DNA from: Fibrobacterota bacterium
GTDB taxonomy: Bacteria > Fibrobacterota > Chitinivibrionia > Chitinivibrionales > Chitinispirillaceae
NCBI GenBank assembly: GCA_023436205.1
Contig: JAEZKC010000123.1
Location: 1 to 23,362, forward strand
DNA length: 23,362 bases
Direction of reading: 5' to 3'
Within the stretch, counting starts at the first letter, position 1, and each line of letters begins with the position of its first letter. Below the pieces are notes generated by a model, which did no database searches, was not told where the DNA came from, and worked only from the letters and a program-made list of their open reading frames with translations. Shown piece by piece: positions 1 to 7,795 of this stretch. Position numbers and translations under genes: made by a program.

Positions 1-118
1 CGTCCCCTGAAATGCGGTAGTCCGTCCCCTGAAATACGGTAGTCCGTCCCCTGAATCTGTAATGAAAACGGGGAGGCTACCTTACTTCCGCTTAAGCAGA
101 AAAAGATAGTCCGTCCCC
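1..118. repeat. Tandem 22-bp repeat and isolated GTCCGTCCCC core at the left edge
   Basis: A 22-bp unit starts at 1, 23 and 45. The first two copies are complete and differ at one base; the third is cut short at about 55. Each holds the core GTCCGTCCCC followed by TGAA. One more core, TAGTCCGTCCCC, stands alone at 107-118, just beyond the 3' end of the GH26 gene. The core equals the right arm of the palindromes at 14470, 14635 and 14872. The array continues past the window edge, so its full length is unknown. It lacks the repeat-spacer structure of a CRISPR. Confidence 0.85.
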
Positions 119-149
119 GAATGCTTAACCGAAAGAGACAATTATCCCG

Positions 150-2111
150 CTATCTACCTATTACCATAATAGTGGACTTCAAAGCCTGAGTTCCATCAAC
201 CAGCCTTGTCCTTACGATATAGGAGCCGGCAGGCAGCTTAAGTGATTTCAGGTCTCTGGAAACAGAACGGGCTGTCCTACCAACCAGTTTACCGCTCAGG
301 TTATAAATCTCATGAACAGCAACGGCTGATGATCTCAGTGAAGGCTGCCGCTTCAAAGCATCAGTTGTTAGCGGATCAAGGAAGATTTCCAGACGGTCTG
401 CCACCACAACAAACCCGCTTGAAAGATTATTCTTTGTACCCGAAACTTCTACTTTCAAGGTATGCATTCCCTGACTCAATACCGGACTGGTGTACACAAG
501 AACCTGCTCCTGTCTATCCGGGGAATAAAAATCGACTTCCACCGATGCACCCCCGTCAATATTCATTGCAGCGATTCCATGATGAGCATCCTTGGTGGCA
601 TACAGCGTAAACTGCGATCCGTAGAACTCAATGGTGTACGATGCTCCCTGTTGTGAAGAGTAGTGTTCCCCTGACATGTATGCCCCGGCGGTGGTTGAGG
701 TATTCCAACCTGTACTGAAGTTAAGCAGATTAAGCCCTGATCCAGTTTGCGAATCATCAACAGTGATCTGGTCAGGAAGCGAATTAATGTCGTTAACAGT
801 AACCTCGACCGTGTCGCGGTCTATTACATTTCCACCCGAAACCGCAAGTACAACTGTAAAGGTTCCCGAATTCTCAAATGTATGTATTACCTTCTGTCCG
901 CTGACAACCGCACCATCCCCGAAATTCCACGAATATACAAGCGAATTTCCCACTGACCCTGATGCATCAAACGATACAGCCAGAGGAGCGAATCCGCTCT
1001 TCTTATCGGTAGTGATACGTGCAAGAACCTGATCTTCTGAAGGTATGTTGATTTCATCAAGAGTAATGGCAAACTCGTGAGGATAGGTCTGGGCCGCCCA
1101 GGTGCAGGGATTGCAGGGTTTATTCGGGCAATTGGCATCCCCGTTATCTTCAAACCACCATGGCAGTGCATAAAGCCAGGGTGCGAATGCAGGATCATTA
1201 TTGGCTGTTTTCTCCATATTGGGAATTTCGTGCACTTCACCGAGAGCAATCATTTTGCCCGGATGCAACTGTTCCATCATATCGAAAACATTTCTGTAGG
1301 TGATATCCTTATTCCATGCATGGTGAATACCGGTTTCCCGTGCATCAAAAAGGTAAAGATCTATGGCTGCCAGATCATAATATTGACTGCCCGGCTTATA
1401 GGGAACTCTCCACTGAAGGTTATCATCATACTTGGCATCATTATACACCCAGATGAGATTGTGAAGACCGCGATCTTTTACCATGTGATTGAAAATAATC
1501 CGCCACAGTTCGGCAGTTTTTGCCGGATCTGAATCGCAGGTCCACCAGAACCAGCCCCCGTTTATTTCATGTAAAGGTCGCCAGAGCACTGGAATATTGT
1601 CATCAGCAAGAGGTTTAAGCATACGGTCAATGTGCCAGTCAAGATCGGCGATCATGGTATTGTATTCTTCAGTACCGGGAGTGATGATATTTGACCACTG
1701 CTGATCGGTGAGGTTATCTTTTGATGCATCAAAACCGGCAAGCCCTGTTAACGGGTTGGGCCAGTGAAAATGGACCTCAAGAATACCTCCCCTTTTGTAA
1801 TGATCCTGAAGACTTTTGAGAGATGAGCTGATTACACTTGAATAAGACCCGGCGTATCCTTCAGCATATTTGGGACTGTTCCATCCGGTCATATCAGCAG
1901 ATAGAATCGCAGCATCCTTACCGAGACAAGCCACAAGCTCTCTGCGGTTTGCCTCGCCATTAATGGCCATGAGCGTTTTTGTCTTGTAGATACTCTCCAG
2001 GTAATTGAGAAGAGCTCTGCCTTCAGGAATAAGATCAGGATCCGCAGGCTCTATCGCTCTTGAAGAACCGATTGCAACAAGTATACAAATCATAAGCACT
2101 GAAACCTTCAT
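150..2111 (-). CDS. Exported GH26 beta-mannanase with PKD, carbohydrate-binding-like and T9SS-like sorting domains
   Basis: Predicted endo-1,4-beta-mannanase (653 aa) that hydrolyses mannan outside the cell. Residues 1-19 form a signal peptide. The catalytic domain spans about 25-355. The GH26 acid/base motif WRPLHEINGGWFWW gives E182, and ALGEVHEIPN gives the nucleophile E292. A Cys-containing insert (CPNKPCNPC, 328-336) is unusual. A PKD domain follows (about 362-440, YSWNFGDG at 393-400), then a beta-rich domain (about 447-578) that looks like a carbohydrate-binding module. The last 50 residues (IYNLSGKLV...LPAGSYIVRT) resemble a T9SS type A sorting domain, suggesting outer-membrane passage and surface attachment or release. 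Start choice: AGGAGG sits 6 bases before the ATG. The leader region is occupied by the GH5 remnant, so the gene may depend on that gene's old promoter. Family assignment is firm; mannan specificity is inferred from the family. Confidence 0.93.
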   Translation of the reverse strand: MKVSVLMICILVAIGSSRAIEPADPDLIPEGRALLNYLESIYKTKTLMAINGEANRRELVACLGKDAAILSADMTGWNSPKYAEGYAGSYSSVISSSLKSLQDHYKRGGILEVHFHWPNPLTGLAGFDASKDNLTDQQWSNIITPGTEEYNTMIADLDWHIDRMLKPLADDNIPVLWRPLHEINGGWFWWTCDSDPAKTAELWRIIFNHMVKDRGLHNLIWVYNDAKYDDNLQWRVPYKPGSQYYDLAAIDLYLFDARETGIHHAWNKDITYRNVFDMMEQLHPGKMIALGEVHEIPNMEKTANNDPAFAPWLYALPWWFEDNGDANCPNKPCNPCTWAAQTYPHEFAITLDEINIPSEDQVLARITTDKKSGFAPLAVSFDASGSVGNSLVYSWNFGDGAVVSGQKVIHTFENSGTFTVVLAVSGGNVIDRDTVEVTVNDINSLPDQITVDDSQTGSGLNLLNFSTGWNTSTTAGAYMSGEHYSSQQGASYTIEFYGSQFTLYATKDAHHGIAAMNIDGGASVEVDFYSPDRQEQVLVYTSPVLSQGMHTLKVEVSGTKNNLSSGFVVVADRLEIFLDPLTTDALKRQPSLRSSAVAVHEIYNLSGKLVGRTARSVSRDLKSLKLPAGSYIVRTRLVDGTQALKSTIMVIGR

Positions 2112-2135
2112 ACAACCCTCCTTTAAGATGTGTGT

Positions 2136-2580
2136 GCTTCACAAATAACTTGGTCAAATATTTATTGATTCCATCAACACCCTGAAACAGATAAATACCA
2201 CCCCCCGTGGGTGAGCCGTCACGCACTCTCCTTCCCTGTATATCATAGATGACGCAGTTGCTTTAAACTTCAAACTATAGGGAACCATATTCTGAGCCAG
2301 ACAATTCTTGATAGTTACATCGATTTCGTTTGCAGTTGCATCATTTCTTGTAAACCAGAAAATCCCGCAGGCATTTGCCCCTGTTTTTGCAATTTCCTCA
2401 TACGAGGGAACGCCATCGCGATCACGGTAATCATTCATCTTATTTATACCGTGAAGCTTCATTAAGTTTCCGCACTTATCTTGCAGAACGGCCTTCAACA
2501 AAAAAGCCTGGTGTTTGAGTCAAACAAAGCGAGAAGCAGAACAGTATACAAAACCCGATTTTCATTATGCCCCTTTTCAT
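2136..2580 (-). pseudogene. Remnant of an exported GH5-type mannanase (ends only, frameshifted)
   Basis: Three pieces of one gene lie in order in different frames. (1) From ATG 2580 or 2565 (AAGGGG before the latter), a signal peptide MKIGFCILFCFSLCLTQ runs into PGFFVEG, then hits a stop. (2) After a frameshift near 2490, the frame reads LQDKCGNLMKLHGIN (residues matching the start of GH5 mannanases, where 'G..FVMRGVNH' is usual), then EEIAKTGANACGIFW and TIKNCLAQNMVPY, which fit the first two beta-alpha units. (3) Near 2255-2270 the frame changes again to VIYDIQGRRVRDGSP and GGGIYLFQ, a T9SS-type sorting tail. The whole catalytic centre between pieces 2 and 3 is missing. The tail has no in-frame stop before the GH26 start at 2111. 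I read this as an internal deletion plus frameshifts. Assignment to GH5 is by motif memory, not a search. Confidence 0.7.
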
Positions 2581-2590
2581 GCATTCCCCC

Positions 2591-2701
2591 AAAGTGTGGA
2601 AAAAATTCAGCACCATTCCTTCCTTCAATATAGACACACTTTTGTTATATTTCAATAAAATCAGCACTATCAGACCATAAAGCGTGGAAAAATAGTTCCA
2701 C
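2591..2701. promoter_or_regulatory. Repeated and palindromic motif between the mannanase and TIGR02147 genes
   Basis: AAAGTGTGGAAAAA (2591-2604) and AAAGCGTGGAAAAA (2679-2692) match at 13 of 14 bases. The second copy is also the left half of an inverted repeat, GTGGAA-6-TTCCAC (2684-2701). All lie in the 185-bp divergent space between the GH5 remnant and the regulator start at 2765. A weak -10-like TATATT is at 2744-2749. This layout suits operators for a DNA-binding protein, the adjacent TIGR02147 protein being the obvious candidate. Only the sequence pattern is seen; function is inferred. Confidence 0.4.
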
Positions 2702-2764
2702 ACTAATCCACATTTTCTTATACACTGCCTTACATTCCGGCGGTATATTAGTATTGAGGTATCT

Positions 2765-3595
2765 ATGTCGCCAAACATTCTATCATATCTGGATTACCGC
2801 ACGTTCCTGAAAGACTGGTTTGAGCAGGCGAAAGACTCAAATTCGTTCTATTCATACAGATATATCGGACAAAAAACCGGACTGGATCCCAGCTTTTTAG
2901 TCAAAGTTCTCGCAGGTCAACTTCACATCTCCCAAAAATCCATACCCGCCATAACGAAACTGATCAAATTGGACAAAAGAGAGGAAGAGTACTTTTCTGT
3001 ACTGGTGGCTTTTAATAAGACCAAAAAGAATATTGAAGCCGAAGTACTGTTTAAAAAGCTCATCGCGCTTCAGGGTCCTCAGGCCCACATCCTGCAAGCC
3101 CATGAACATGCATTTTTCCAGAACTGGTATAATATTGTAATTTATGAGCTTTTACGATATTATGATTTCAAGGAGGACTACCGGGCACTGTCCAGAAAAG
3201 TATCTCCTCCCGTAACGGTTAGCCAGGCGAAGGATGCTGTCGACTTACTTCTGAAGCTCGGGCTGATACAGCGCGCAGATTCCGGTCAATACATAGTGAA
3301 AGACAAGACTCTTTCCACCGGTGAAAAGTGGATGTCGGGAGTGATTCGGGCATTTCAAAAACAGGCCATTGAGCTGGCAGCCCGGGCCCTGGATGAAATT
3401 CCTGCCGCAGAAAGAGACATAAGCACAGTCACTATAAGCCTCTCTTCTGCAACCTACAGTGCCATTTGCCAACGTATCAAAGAGATGCGACATGAGCTTT
3501 TGGAAATGGCCCGTAACGATACTGACCTGGACGGAGTTTACCAGATAAATTTCCAGATCTACCCTGTGGTGAAAAAAGAGAGAGCTGATGATTAA
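2765..3595 (+). CDS. TIGR02147-family putative regulator (DUF4423 C-terminal region)
   Basis: A 276-aa cytoplasmic protein with no signal peptide. Residues 5-80 carry the family start (YLDYRTFLKDWFEQAK) and a helix-turn-helix-like stretch (YIGQKTGLDPSFLVKVLAGQ). Residues about 112-270 match the DUF4423-type region: FFQNWYNIVIYELL, then a winged-helix-like segment VSQAKDAVDLLLKLGLIQR, and a final strand INFQIYPV. The family is expanded in Fibrobacterota and is presumed to be transcriptional regulators; no ligand is known to me. GAGG lies 7 bases before the ATG. Its stop overlaps the start of the lipoprotein at 3588 by 8 bases (ATGATTAA), so the two are almost certainly co-translated. Repeated motifs in the upstream gap may be its own operators. 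Family call is confident; regulatory target is unknown. Confidence 0.88.
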   Translation: MSPNILSYLDYRTFLKDWFEQAKDSNSFYSYRYIGQKTGLDPSFLVKVLAGQLHISQKSIPAITKLIKLDKREEEYFSVLVAFNKTKKNIEAEVLFKKLIALQGPQAHILQAHEHAFFQNWYNIVIYELLRYYDFKEDYRALSRKVSPPVTVSQAKDAVDLLLKLGLIQRADSGQYIVKDKTLSTGEKWMSGVIRAFQKQAIELAARALDEIPAAERDISTVTISLSSATYSAICQRIKEMRHELLEMARNDTDLDGVYQINFQIYPVVKKERADD

Positions 3596-4784
3596 AACAG
3601 CCCGAATAATTGCGATGCCAGTCATGATCATTATGATCCTGCATCTTGTGTTCTGCACCCGATCTTCAGTGACCGGAGTTGAAACAACCAACGGGAATTC
3701 AATTCTGGCAGTCCTGGAAAACGGGGCACCGGCACCCGATGCAAAGGTGCGTTTTGTAGCTGACACCGACTGGTATCACCGGCTGCTAACTTCACAAAAT
3801 ATAGTTATTGATTCCACCTTAACTGACAGTACCGGTCGCTTTAACTTTCCCCTCAATATTAATTCAGCTACTATAGAAGTTGAAGCTGGTGAACAGAGGG
3901 GGCTGCGTTTCAGCTTTCAGAAGAATAATAAAAACCCCGACACTATCAGGTGCAGCAGCGGCGGTAACATCACGGGAAATGTGAAAAGCAGCAATTCTAT
4001 TCTGAGAATTGCCGGCACATCCTATCGTACTTTGACAAATGAAGCAGGGGCATTCCAGTTCGCGAATCTCCCCCCATGCAGCCTCTCTTCCATTATTGAA
4101 TCGAAGAATCCGGGAGGTGGCCTGGATCTGTTTTTCATCAGCTCCAATGCAGTAAAACCCCAGTCCACGACAAATCTGGGAAGCATCGATTACTCAGATA
4201 CCCTTCCTCTGTCCTATTTTAACAGACAATGGAAATCAACTCCGATTGCACCAATCACCCATGGAGGAAACTGGTATGTTTTTGATGATGCCCAGACAGG
4301 TGGATCATCATCCATTTCAGAATCATTTGTAAAAAGAGACAGTGGTCAGGCTCTGCGAATCGATGCAACTTTGAGTACAGCCATTCCGCATCCATACAGC
4401 GGCATTGGAGTACATATCACTGGCGTGGGCAAATACATCGATCTTTCAGCTCTAAAAGAAATCGCATTTTATGCAAGGGGAAATGCGGGCTCCATAGAAG
4501 TAAATGTCAACACCTACGCTTCACAGTCAAGTGGCAGAGACTGGGACCGGTTCAGATTTACTCTTGAAATCACTGAGGATTGGCAGGAATATATAGTACC
4601 TGTAGATTCTTTAAAAACGCTTTTGCTTAAAAGTGTATGGATTGAAGCATCTCAGATGTCGAACGCTATTAATTTTGTCAAATCTCAGCCGGTGGATTCC
4701 ACTTTTCCCAAGAGTTATTACCTGGAACTTGATCAGGTGCGCCTGGTAGGAATAAGAATTGATCAGCTGATGAGCAAATACTGA
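3588..4784 (+). CDS. Putative lipoprotein with regulatory-like beta domains and a CBM11-like C-terminus
   Basis: A 398-aa exported protein. A hydrophobic leader (residues 8-22) ends at Cys23 in HLVFC, a possible lipobox, although Phe at -1 is not canonical. Residues 35-100 (ILAVLENGAPAPDAKVRF ... STGRFNF) and 127-170 (NITGNVKSSNS ... NEAGAFQFANLPP) look like two carboxypeptidase-regulatory-like beta domains. Residues about 222-388 (NWYVFDDAQTGGSSS, AFYARGNAGSIEVNV, WQEYIVPVDSL, YYLELDQVRLVG) have the pattern of CBM11 / CIA30-like jelly-roll domains, known for sugar binding. No catalytic motif is seen. The 8-base overlap with the upstream TIGR02147 gene indicates one transcript. A role in sensing or holding polysaccharide at the cell surface is an inference from domain type and from the divergent mannanases. 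Confidence 0.7.
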   Translation: MIKTARIIAMPVMIIMILHLVFCTRSSVTGVETTNGNSILAVLENGAPAPDAKVRFVADTDWYHRLLTSQNIVIDSTLTDSTGRFNFPLNINSATIEVEAGEQRGLRFSFQKNNKNPDTIRCSSGGNITGNVKSSNSILRIAGTSYRTLTNEAGAFQFANLPPCSLSSIIESKNPGGGLDLFFISSNAVKPQSTTNLGSIDYSDTLPLSYFNRQWKSTPIAPITHGGNWYVFDDAQTGGSSSISESFVKRDSGQALRIDATLSTAIPHPYSGIGVHITGVGKYIDLSALKEIAFYARGNAGSIEVNVNTYASQSSGRDWDRFRFTLEITEDWQEYIVPVDSLKTLLLKSVWIEASQMSNAINFVKSQPVDSTFPKSYYLELDQVRLVGIRIDQLMSKY

Positions 4785-4814
4785 TAATTACACCAGCTCT
4801 CATCAGCAGATCGG

Positions 4815-5186
4815 TCATTCGCTGAACAAAACCAGATATTCTCCGGGGAGATACTCGACTATCTTCTGTACATCTCCGGGATTCAGAGCTTCTTCAAGCA
4901 CGAGCATCACATCGTTGGCATCGGAAATAATTCTGTCTCTGGGAATATCTGCACGGATAGACATGCGGGTATAAAATTCCTCCAGTGAAAACTCCTCTGC
5001 CCGATTTGAAGATCTGGCAATATCCTTCAGTTCAAATGGAAGCTCATTAGCCAGATCTTTACTCAATGCCGGATCGAGACGCTCTGAGAGAATTTCTATG
5101 AAAGCTGTAATGATCCGAACCGCCTCCACCTCATTTTTAATCCCACTGCGATCTTGAAACCGGGAAAGAATTTCGGAGTAGTCCAT
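4815..5186 (-). CDS. DUF2267 family protein
   Basis: A 123-aa soluble, helical protein. It has the DUF2267 pattern: AVRIITAFIEILSERLDPALSKDLANELPFEL, a middle FSLEEFYTRMS, and a closing DVMLVLEEALNPGDVQKIVEYLP with final LF. The molecular function of DUF2267 is unknown; the family often sits beside stress-related genes. Start choice: an ATG at 5198 would give four more residues (MEVV), but no ribosome site precedes it, whereas GGAGGT formed by those codons lies 4 bases before the ATG at 5186, so 5186 is preferred. It is a lone minus-strand gene between plus-strand neighbours, convergent with the lipoprotein (30 bp between stops) and divergent from the barrel gene at 5336. Confidence 0.85.
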   Translation of the reverse strand: MDYSEILSRFQDRSGIKNEVEAVRIITAFIEILSERLDPALSKDLANELPFELKDIARSSNRAEEFSLEEFYTRMSIRADIPRDRIISDANDVMLVLEEALNPGDVQKIVEYLPGEYLVLFSE

Positions 5187-5335
5187 AACCACCTCCATTG
5201 CGGAAAGGTACAGGTTCCGCTTAACAGAAAGTGCAATTAAAGGACCAATATCTTACACTTTTACTTGCGCAAGAGCTTCTATTTTGTATTTTAATGGTTG
5301 CTTCCAAATCCCAAAGCTGAACGAGGTCATCCGCC

Positions 5336-6211
5336 ATGAAATTCTCAGCAAAACTCTCACTTCTAGCTGTATTCCTTTGCACGCTTGCCTATGATGGCTT
5401 CTGCAGCAGCGATACCACTTATAGTGACACCCGTCTGGTTAAGCGCTCCAGCGACAACGAAAAAAATAATCAGAGTCAATCCCGCTACAATAATGACGAT
5501 GAGGAGGAGGATTGCTTCTCCAGCTGTTTTACCGATATCGCAGCAGATTGTCTGGGAAGTCTCTTTCAGGAAGTGGCCGCCGCAATCGGTTCACCTGATA
5601 TTGTATCCATGAATTATGCAACCTGGGGTTTTGGATTCAGTTTCCTCAACTTCACAAATTACCCTTCGGCATCACTGAATTATGCAGTAAAAATAAGCAC
5701 CGGACCGCACTTTCCAATAAGTCGAAGTCTGCATCTCAGGGTTTACGGATCAGGCAGTTTTTCCTGCGCCAGCAGTATATATTCTGATTACGAGCGGGAT
5801 ATTCTGGTTGACGGTATTAAGGTGGGCGTTCAGAAAGACTCAGGAAACAGTTACTCCAATCATTCTCTTACTCTTATGCCGGAGCTGCTTTTCAGACCTG
5901 GTGGAGAGTTCGGACACTTTTTCGTCACAGTAGGTGCAGGGCCCCGCATCGTATATGAAAATATGAAAGGAATACGGCGAAACAGCAACACCGGTAAAAC
6001 CGAGGATCTCACTGTAGCGGGTTGGTCGGCTATCCCCTGCATCGCCTTCGGAGCCGGGCGTCTTTTCGCCACTTCGGAAGAATCCTTCGGGACAATGGAA
6101 TTCAAAGTCCTTTTGGGTTTCAACAGCCCCGAACACCAGAAATCACTCCCGGGAGATAATACTACTTACGTATATGATGTTTCCATCTTCGAATTTACAT
6201 TCGGATTTTAA
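5336..6211 (+). CDS. Putative outer-membrane beta-barrel protein
   Basis: A 291-aa exported protein of unrecognised family. A signal peptide covers about residues 1-23. It is followed by a polar linker and an acidic run, DDEEED (54-59), with Cys60, Cys64 and Cys72 close behind (DCFSSCFTDIAADC). From about residue 90 the sequence alternates polar and hydrophobic residues in repeated strands (SASLNYAVKISTGPHF, SLHLRVYGSGSF, HFFVTVGAGPRIVYE, TMEFKVLLGF) and ends in Phe (FEFTFGF), the usual end of an outer-membrane barrel. GAGG lies 9 bases before the ATG. A weak promoter, TTGCGC (5265-5270), 16 bases, TATTTT (5287-5292), precedes it. A hairpin terminator follows at 6242. The Cys and acid-rich plug before the barrel is the distinctive part; it might bind metal, but that is a guess. 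Confidence 0.65.
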   Translation: MKFSAKLSLLAVFLCTLAYDGFCSSDTTYSDTRLVKRSSDNEKNNQSQSRYNNDDEEEDCFSSCFTDIAADCLGSLFQEVAAAIGSPDIVSMNYATWGFGFSFLNFTNYPSASLNYAVKISTGPHFPISRSLHLRVYGSGSFSCASSIYSDYERDILVDGIKVGVQKDSGNSYSNHSLTLMPELLFRPGGEFGHFFVTVGAGPRIVYENMKGIRRNSNTGKTEDLTVAGWSAIPCIAFGAGRLFATSEESFGTMEFKVLLGFNSPEHQKSLPGDNTTYVYDVSIFEFTFGF

Positions 6212-6241
6212 ACAGGCCGAGTATTAGTGTCTTATCAGTTT

Positions 6242-6275
6242 ACCCCCGCCCTCAGGCCGGGGTTTCTCTTTTCAG
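6242..6275 (+). terminator. Intrinsic terminator after the barrel gene
   Basis: ACCCCCGCC / GGCCGGGGT arms (6242-6250 and 6255-6263) with one mismatch and a CTCA loop, followed by a T-rich run. It starts 30 bp after the barrel gene's stop. Confidence 0.75.
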
Positions 6276-6450
6276 TTTTTGTTTTTTGCTATTGTTAACG
6301 GCGAAGACGCCTTGTAGGTCACCGTTCCCGTTTCTCGCATTGAAGCTCTTCGGTAAGTAGTCATCAGAGTATGTCGATCACGAAGTTTTGTGATCACCGG
6401 TGGTATTGGCGAAGCAGACCTTTTCAGTCGGTTTTTTCTATGTCGTATCA

Positions 6451-6487
6451 GTGAACCCCACCCTTACGGGTTGGGGTTCACTTTTAT
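6451..6487 (+). terminator. Strong hairpin terminator upstream of the fabF 3' end
   Basis: GTGAACCCCACCC pairs with GGGTTGGGGTTCAC (6451-6482) with a single mismatch, followed by TTTTAT on the plus strand. It lies between the convergent barrel gene and fabF. On the minus strand the T run is missing, so it fits plus-strand transcripts better, though it may slow both. Confidence 0.7.
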
Positions 6488-6519
6488 AGGAAGTGAAAGG
6501 AGATTACCTCCTCTCTCAT

Positions 6520-7770
6520 TTAGAATTTCTTGAAAACAACGCTGGCGTTCTGACCGCCAAAGCCAAAGGTATTGCTCATGGCGTAATTCACCTGCTTGGA
6601 AACGGCCTTGCCCAGCGTCAGATCGACCTTGACATCAAGAGCCGGATCCACGTTTTGTGTATTGATTGTAGGTGGGATAATCTCATCTCTTATGGAAAGC
6701 ACAGTCGCTGCCGCCTCCAGTGCACCGGCACCACCAAGGAGGTGACCAGTCATGGACTTGGTACCGCTCACATGCAGCTTTTCAAGTGAAGAAGCAAAAA
6801 GCTTCTGTACCGCCATCAATTCAGGGCCATCACCGGCGGGAGTTGATGTTGCATGGAGGTTAATGTAGTCGATGACTTCCGGCTTGACATCGGCATCTTC
6901 GAGTGCAAATTCCATTGCTTTATAAACCGACCGCCCATCAGGATGAGGCAAAGTACTGTGATAGGCATCGGCGGTCATACCGCCTCCAACCATCTCGGCA
7001 TAAATGGTGGCTCCTCTGGCCTGAGCATGTTCAAGGGATTCAAGAATCAGCGCCGCAGCTCCCTCTCCCAGAACGAAACCGTCACGATCCTTGTCAAACG
7101 GCCTTGAAGCAGTTGCGGGATCATCATTGCGTTCCGATATTGCCCTCAATGCACTGAATCCACCCAGTCCGGTGGCATTTATAGACGCCTCAGATCCACC
7201 CGCAATGACCACATCCGCTTTACCCAAACGAATCAGGTTAAAAGCGTCAATCAGGGCATGTGAAGAGGAAGCACAAGCTGAAACCACCCCGTAATTTGCA
7301 CCACGGAAATCATACTTTATTGAAATAAGTCCCGCTGCTATATTAGCAATCATCTTTGGAATCATGAAAGGTGAAAAACGAGGTCTGTTTTCTCCTTTAG
7401 CATATTTGACAAGTTCCTCCTGAAGCGTATAAAGGCCCCCTACTCCAGAGGCGAAAATCACCGCGCTTCTGAAAGGATCCCTATCCACTCCCTCAAGCTT
7501 AGAATCATTGTGGGCCTGAATGGAAGCGGCCATGGCAAACTGTGAATAAAGATCCATGGTGCGGACTTCCTTTGAATCCAGATACTCCAGTGGATCAAAA
7601 CCCTTCACTTCACAGGCAAAACGAGTCTTATACTGGGAACAATCCATTCTGGTAATGGGAGCAGCGCCACTTTTGCCGGCAATCAAAGCATCCCAGAAAT
7701 CCTTGACACTGTTCCCTACAGGGGAAACCACTCCCAAACCGGTCACAACAGCTCTTTTGAGTCCCTTCAT
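6520..7770 (-). CDS. fabF: 3-oxoacyl-[acyl-carrier-protein] synthase II
   Basis: A 416-aa condensing enzyme that joins malonyl-ACP to an acyl-ACP in fatty acid elongation, in the cytoplasm. It is full length. The thiolase-fold active-site triad is complete: Cys166 (VVSACASSSHAL), His306 (INLHATSTPAGD) and His343 (SMTGHLLGGAGA), each three residues on from the E. coli FabF positions 163, 303 and 340. The usual NAHGTST is NLHATST here. The end NTFGFGGQNASVVF is typical. AAAGGGG precedes the ATG. The gene is 25 bp downstream of a TetR regulator on the same strand and has no acpP, fabD or fabG beside it. It may therefore be an extra, regulated copy rather than the housekeeping one. Assignment to FabF is firm by motif and length; the special role is inference. 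Confidence 0.93.
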   Translation of the reverse strand: MKGLKRAVVTGLGVVSPVGNSVKDFWDALIAGKSGAAPITRMDCSQYKTRFACEVKGFDPLEYLDSKEVRTMDLYSQFAMAASIQAHNDSKLEGVDRDPFRSAVIFASGVGGLYTLQEELVKYAKGENRPRFSPFMIPKMIANIAAGLISIKYDFRGANYGVVSACASSSHALIDAFNLIRLGKADVVIAGGSEASINATGLGGFSALRAISERNDDPATASRPFDKDRDGFVLGEGAAALILESLEHAQARGATIYAEMVGGGMTADAYHSTLPHPDGRSVYKAMEFALEDADVKPEVIDYINLHATSTPAGDGPELMAVQKLFASSLEKLHVSGTKSMTGHLLGGAGALEAAATVLSIRDEIIPPTINTQNVDPALDVKVDLTLGKAVSKQVNYAMSNTFGFGGQNASVVFKKF

Positions 7771-7795
7771 TTACAAACCCCTTTCCTATCTCACC

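Larger units (their letters stand above)
6212..6519. other. Non-coding stretch with several hairpins; possible small RNA
   Basis: No open frame with a credible start is seen. Between the terminators at 6242 and 6451 there are short hairpins: GGCGAAGACGCC (6300-6311) and GATCAC-8-GTGATC (6376-6395). T-rich runs occur near 6276-6287 and 6431-6437. Pieces recur: CTTTTCAGT at 6268 and 6420, and TATCAGT at 6233 and 6446 directly before each terminator stem. A plus-strand small RNA ending at the second terminator would fit, since no plus-strand gene otherwise needs that terminator. It matches no RNA family that I recognise (not 6S, SRP or tmRNA). Confidence 0.3.

Noticed and set aside
1..55. CRISPR array at the left (and right, 23268-23362) edge
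   Set aside because: Units of 21-22 bp follow each other directly with no unique spacers, no dyad repeat of normal length and no cas gene.
676..1532. Long open frames on the plus strand opposite the GH26 gene
   Set aside because: They mirror the GH26 codon pattern, lack ribosome sites and resemble no known protein; the minus-strand gene has complete catalytic motifs.
2582..2778. Extension of the broken mannanase leader frame upstream to 2778
   Set aside because: The extra residues have no signal peptide character and would cross the regulator's promoter; the signal peptide clearly begins at 2565-2580.
5252..5264. 13-base sequence CTTACACTTTTAC also present inverted at 22193-22205
   Set aside because: One shared AT-rich 13-mer in 23 kb is weak evidence for a common regulator; no symmetry and no third copy noticed.
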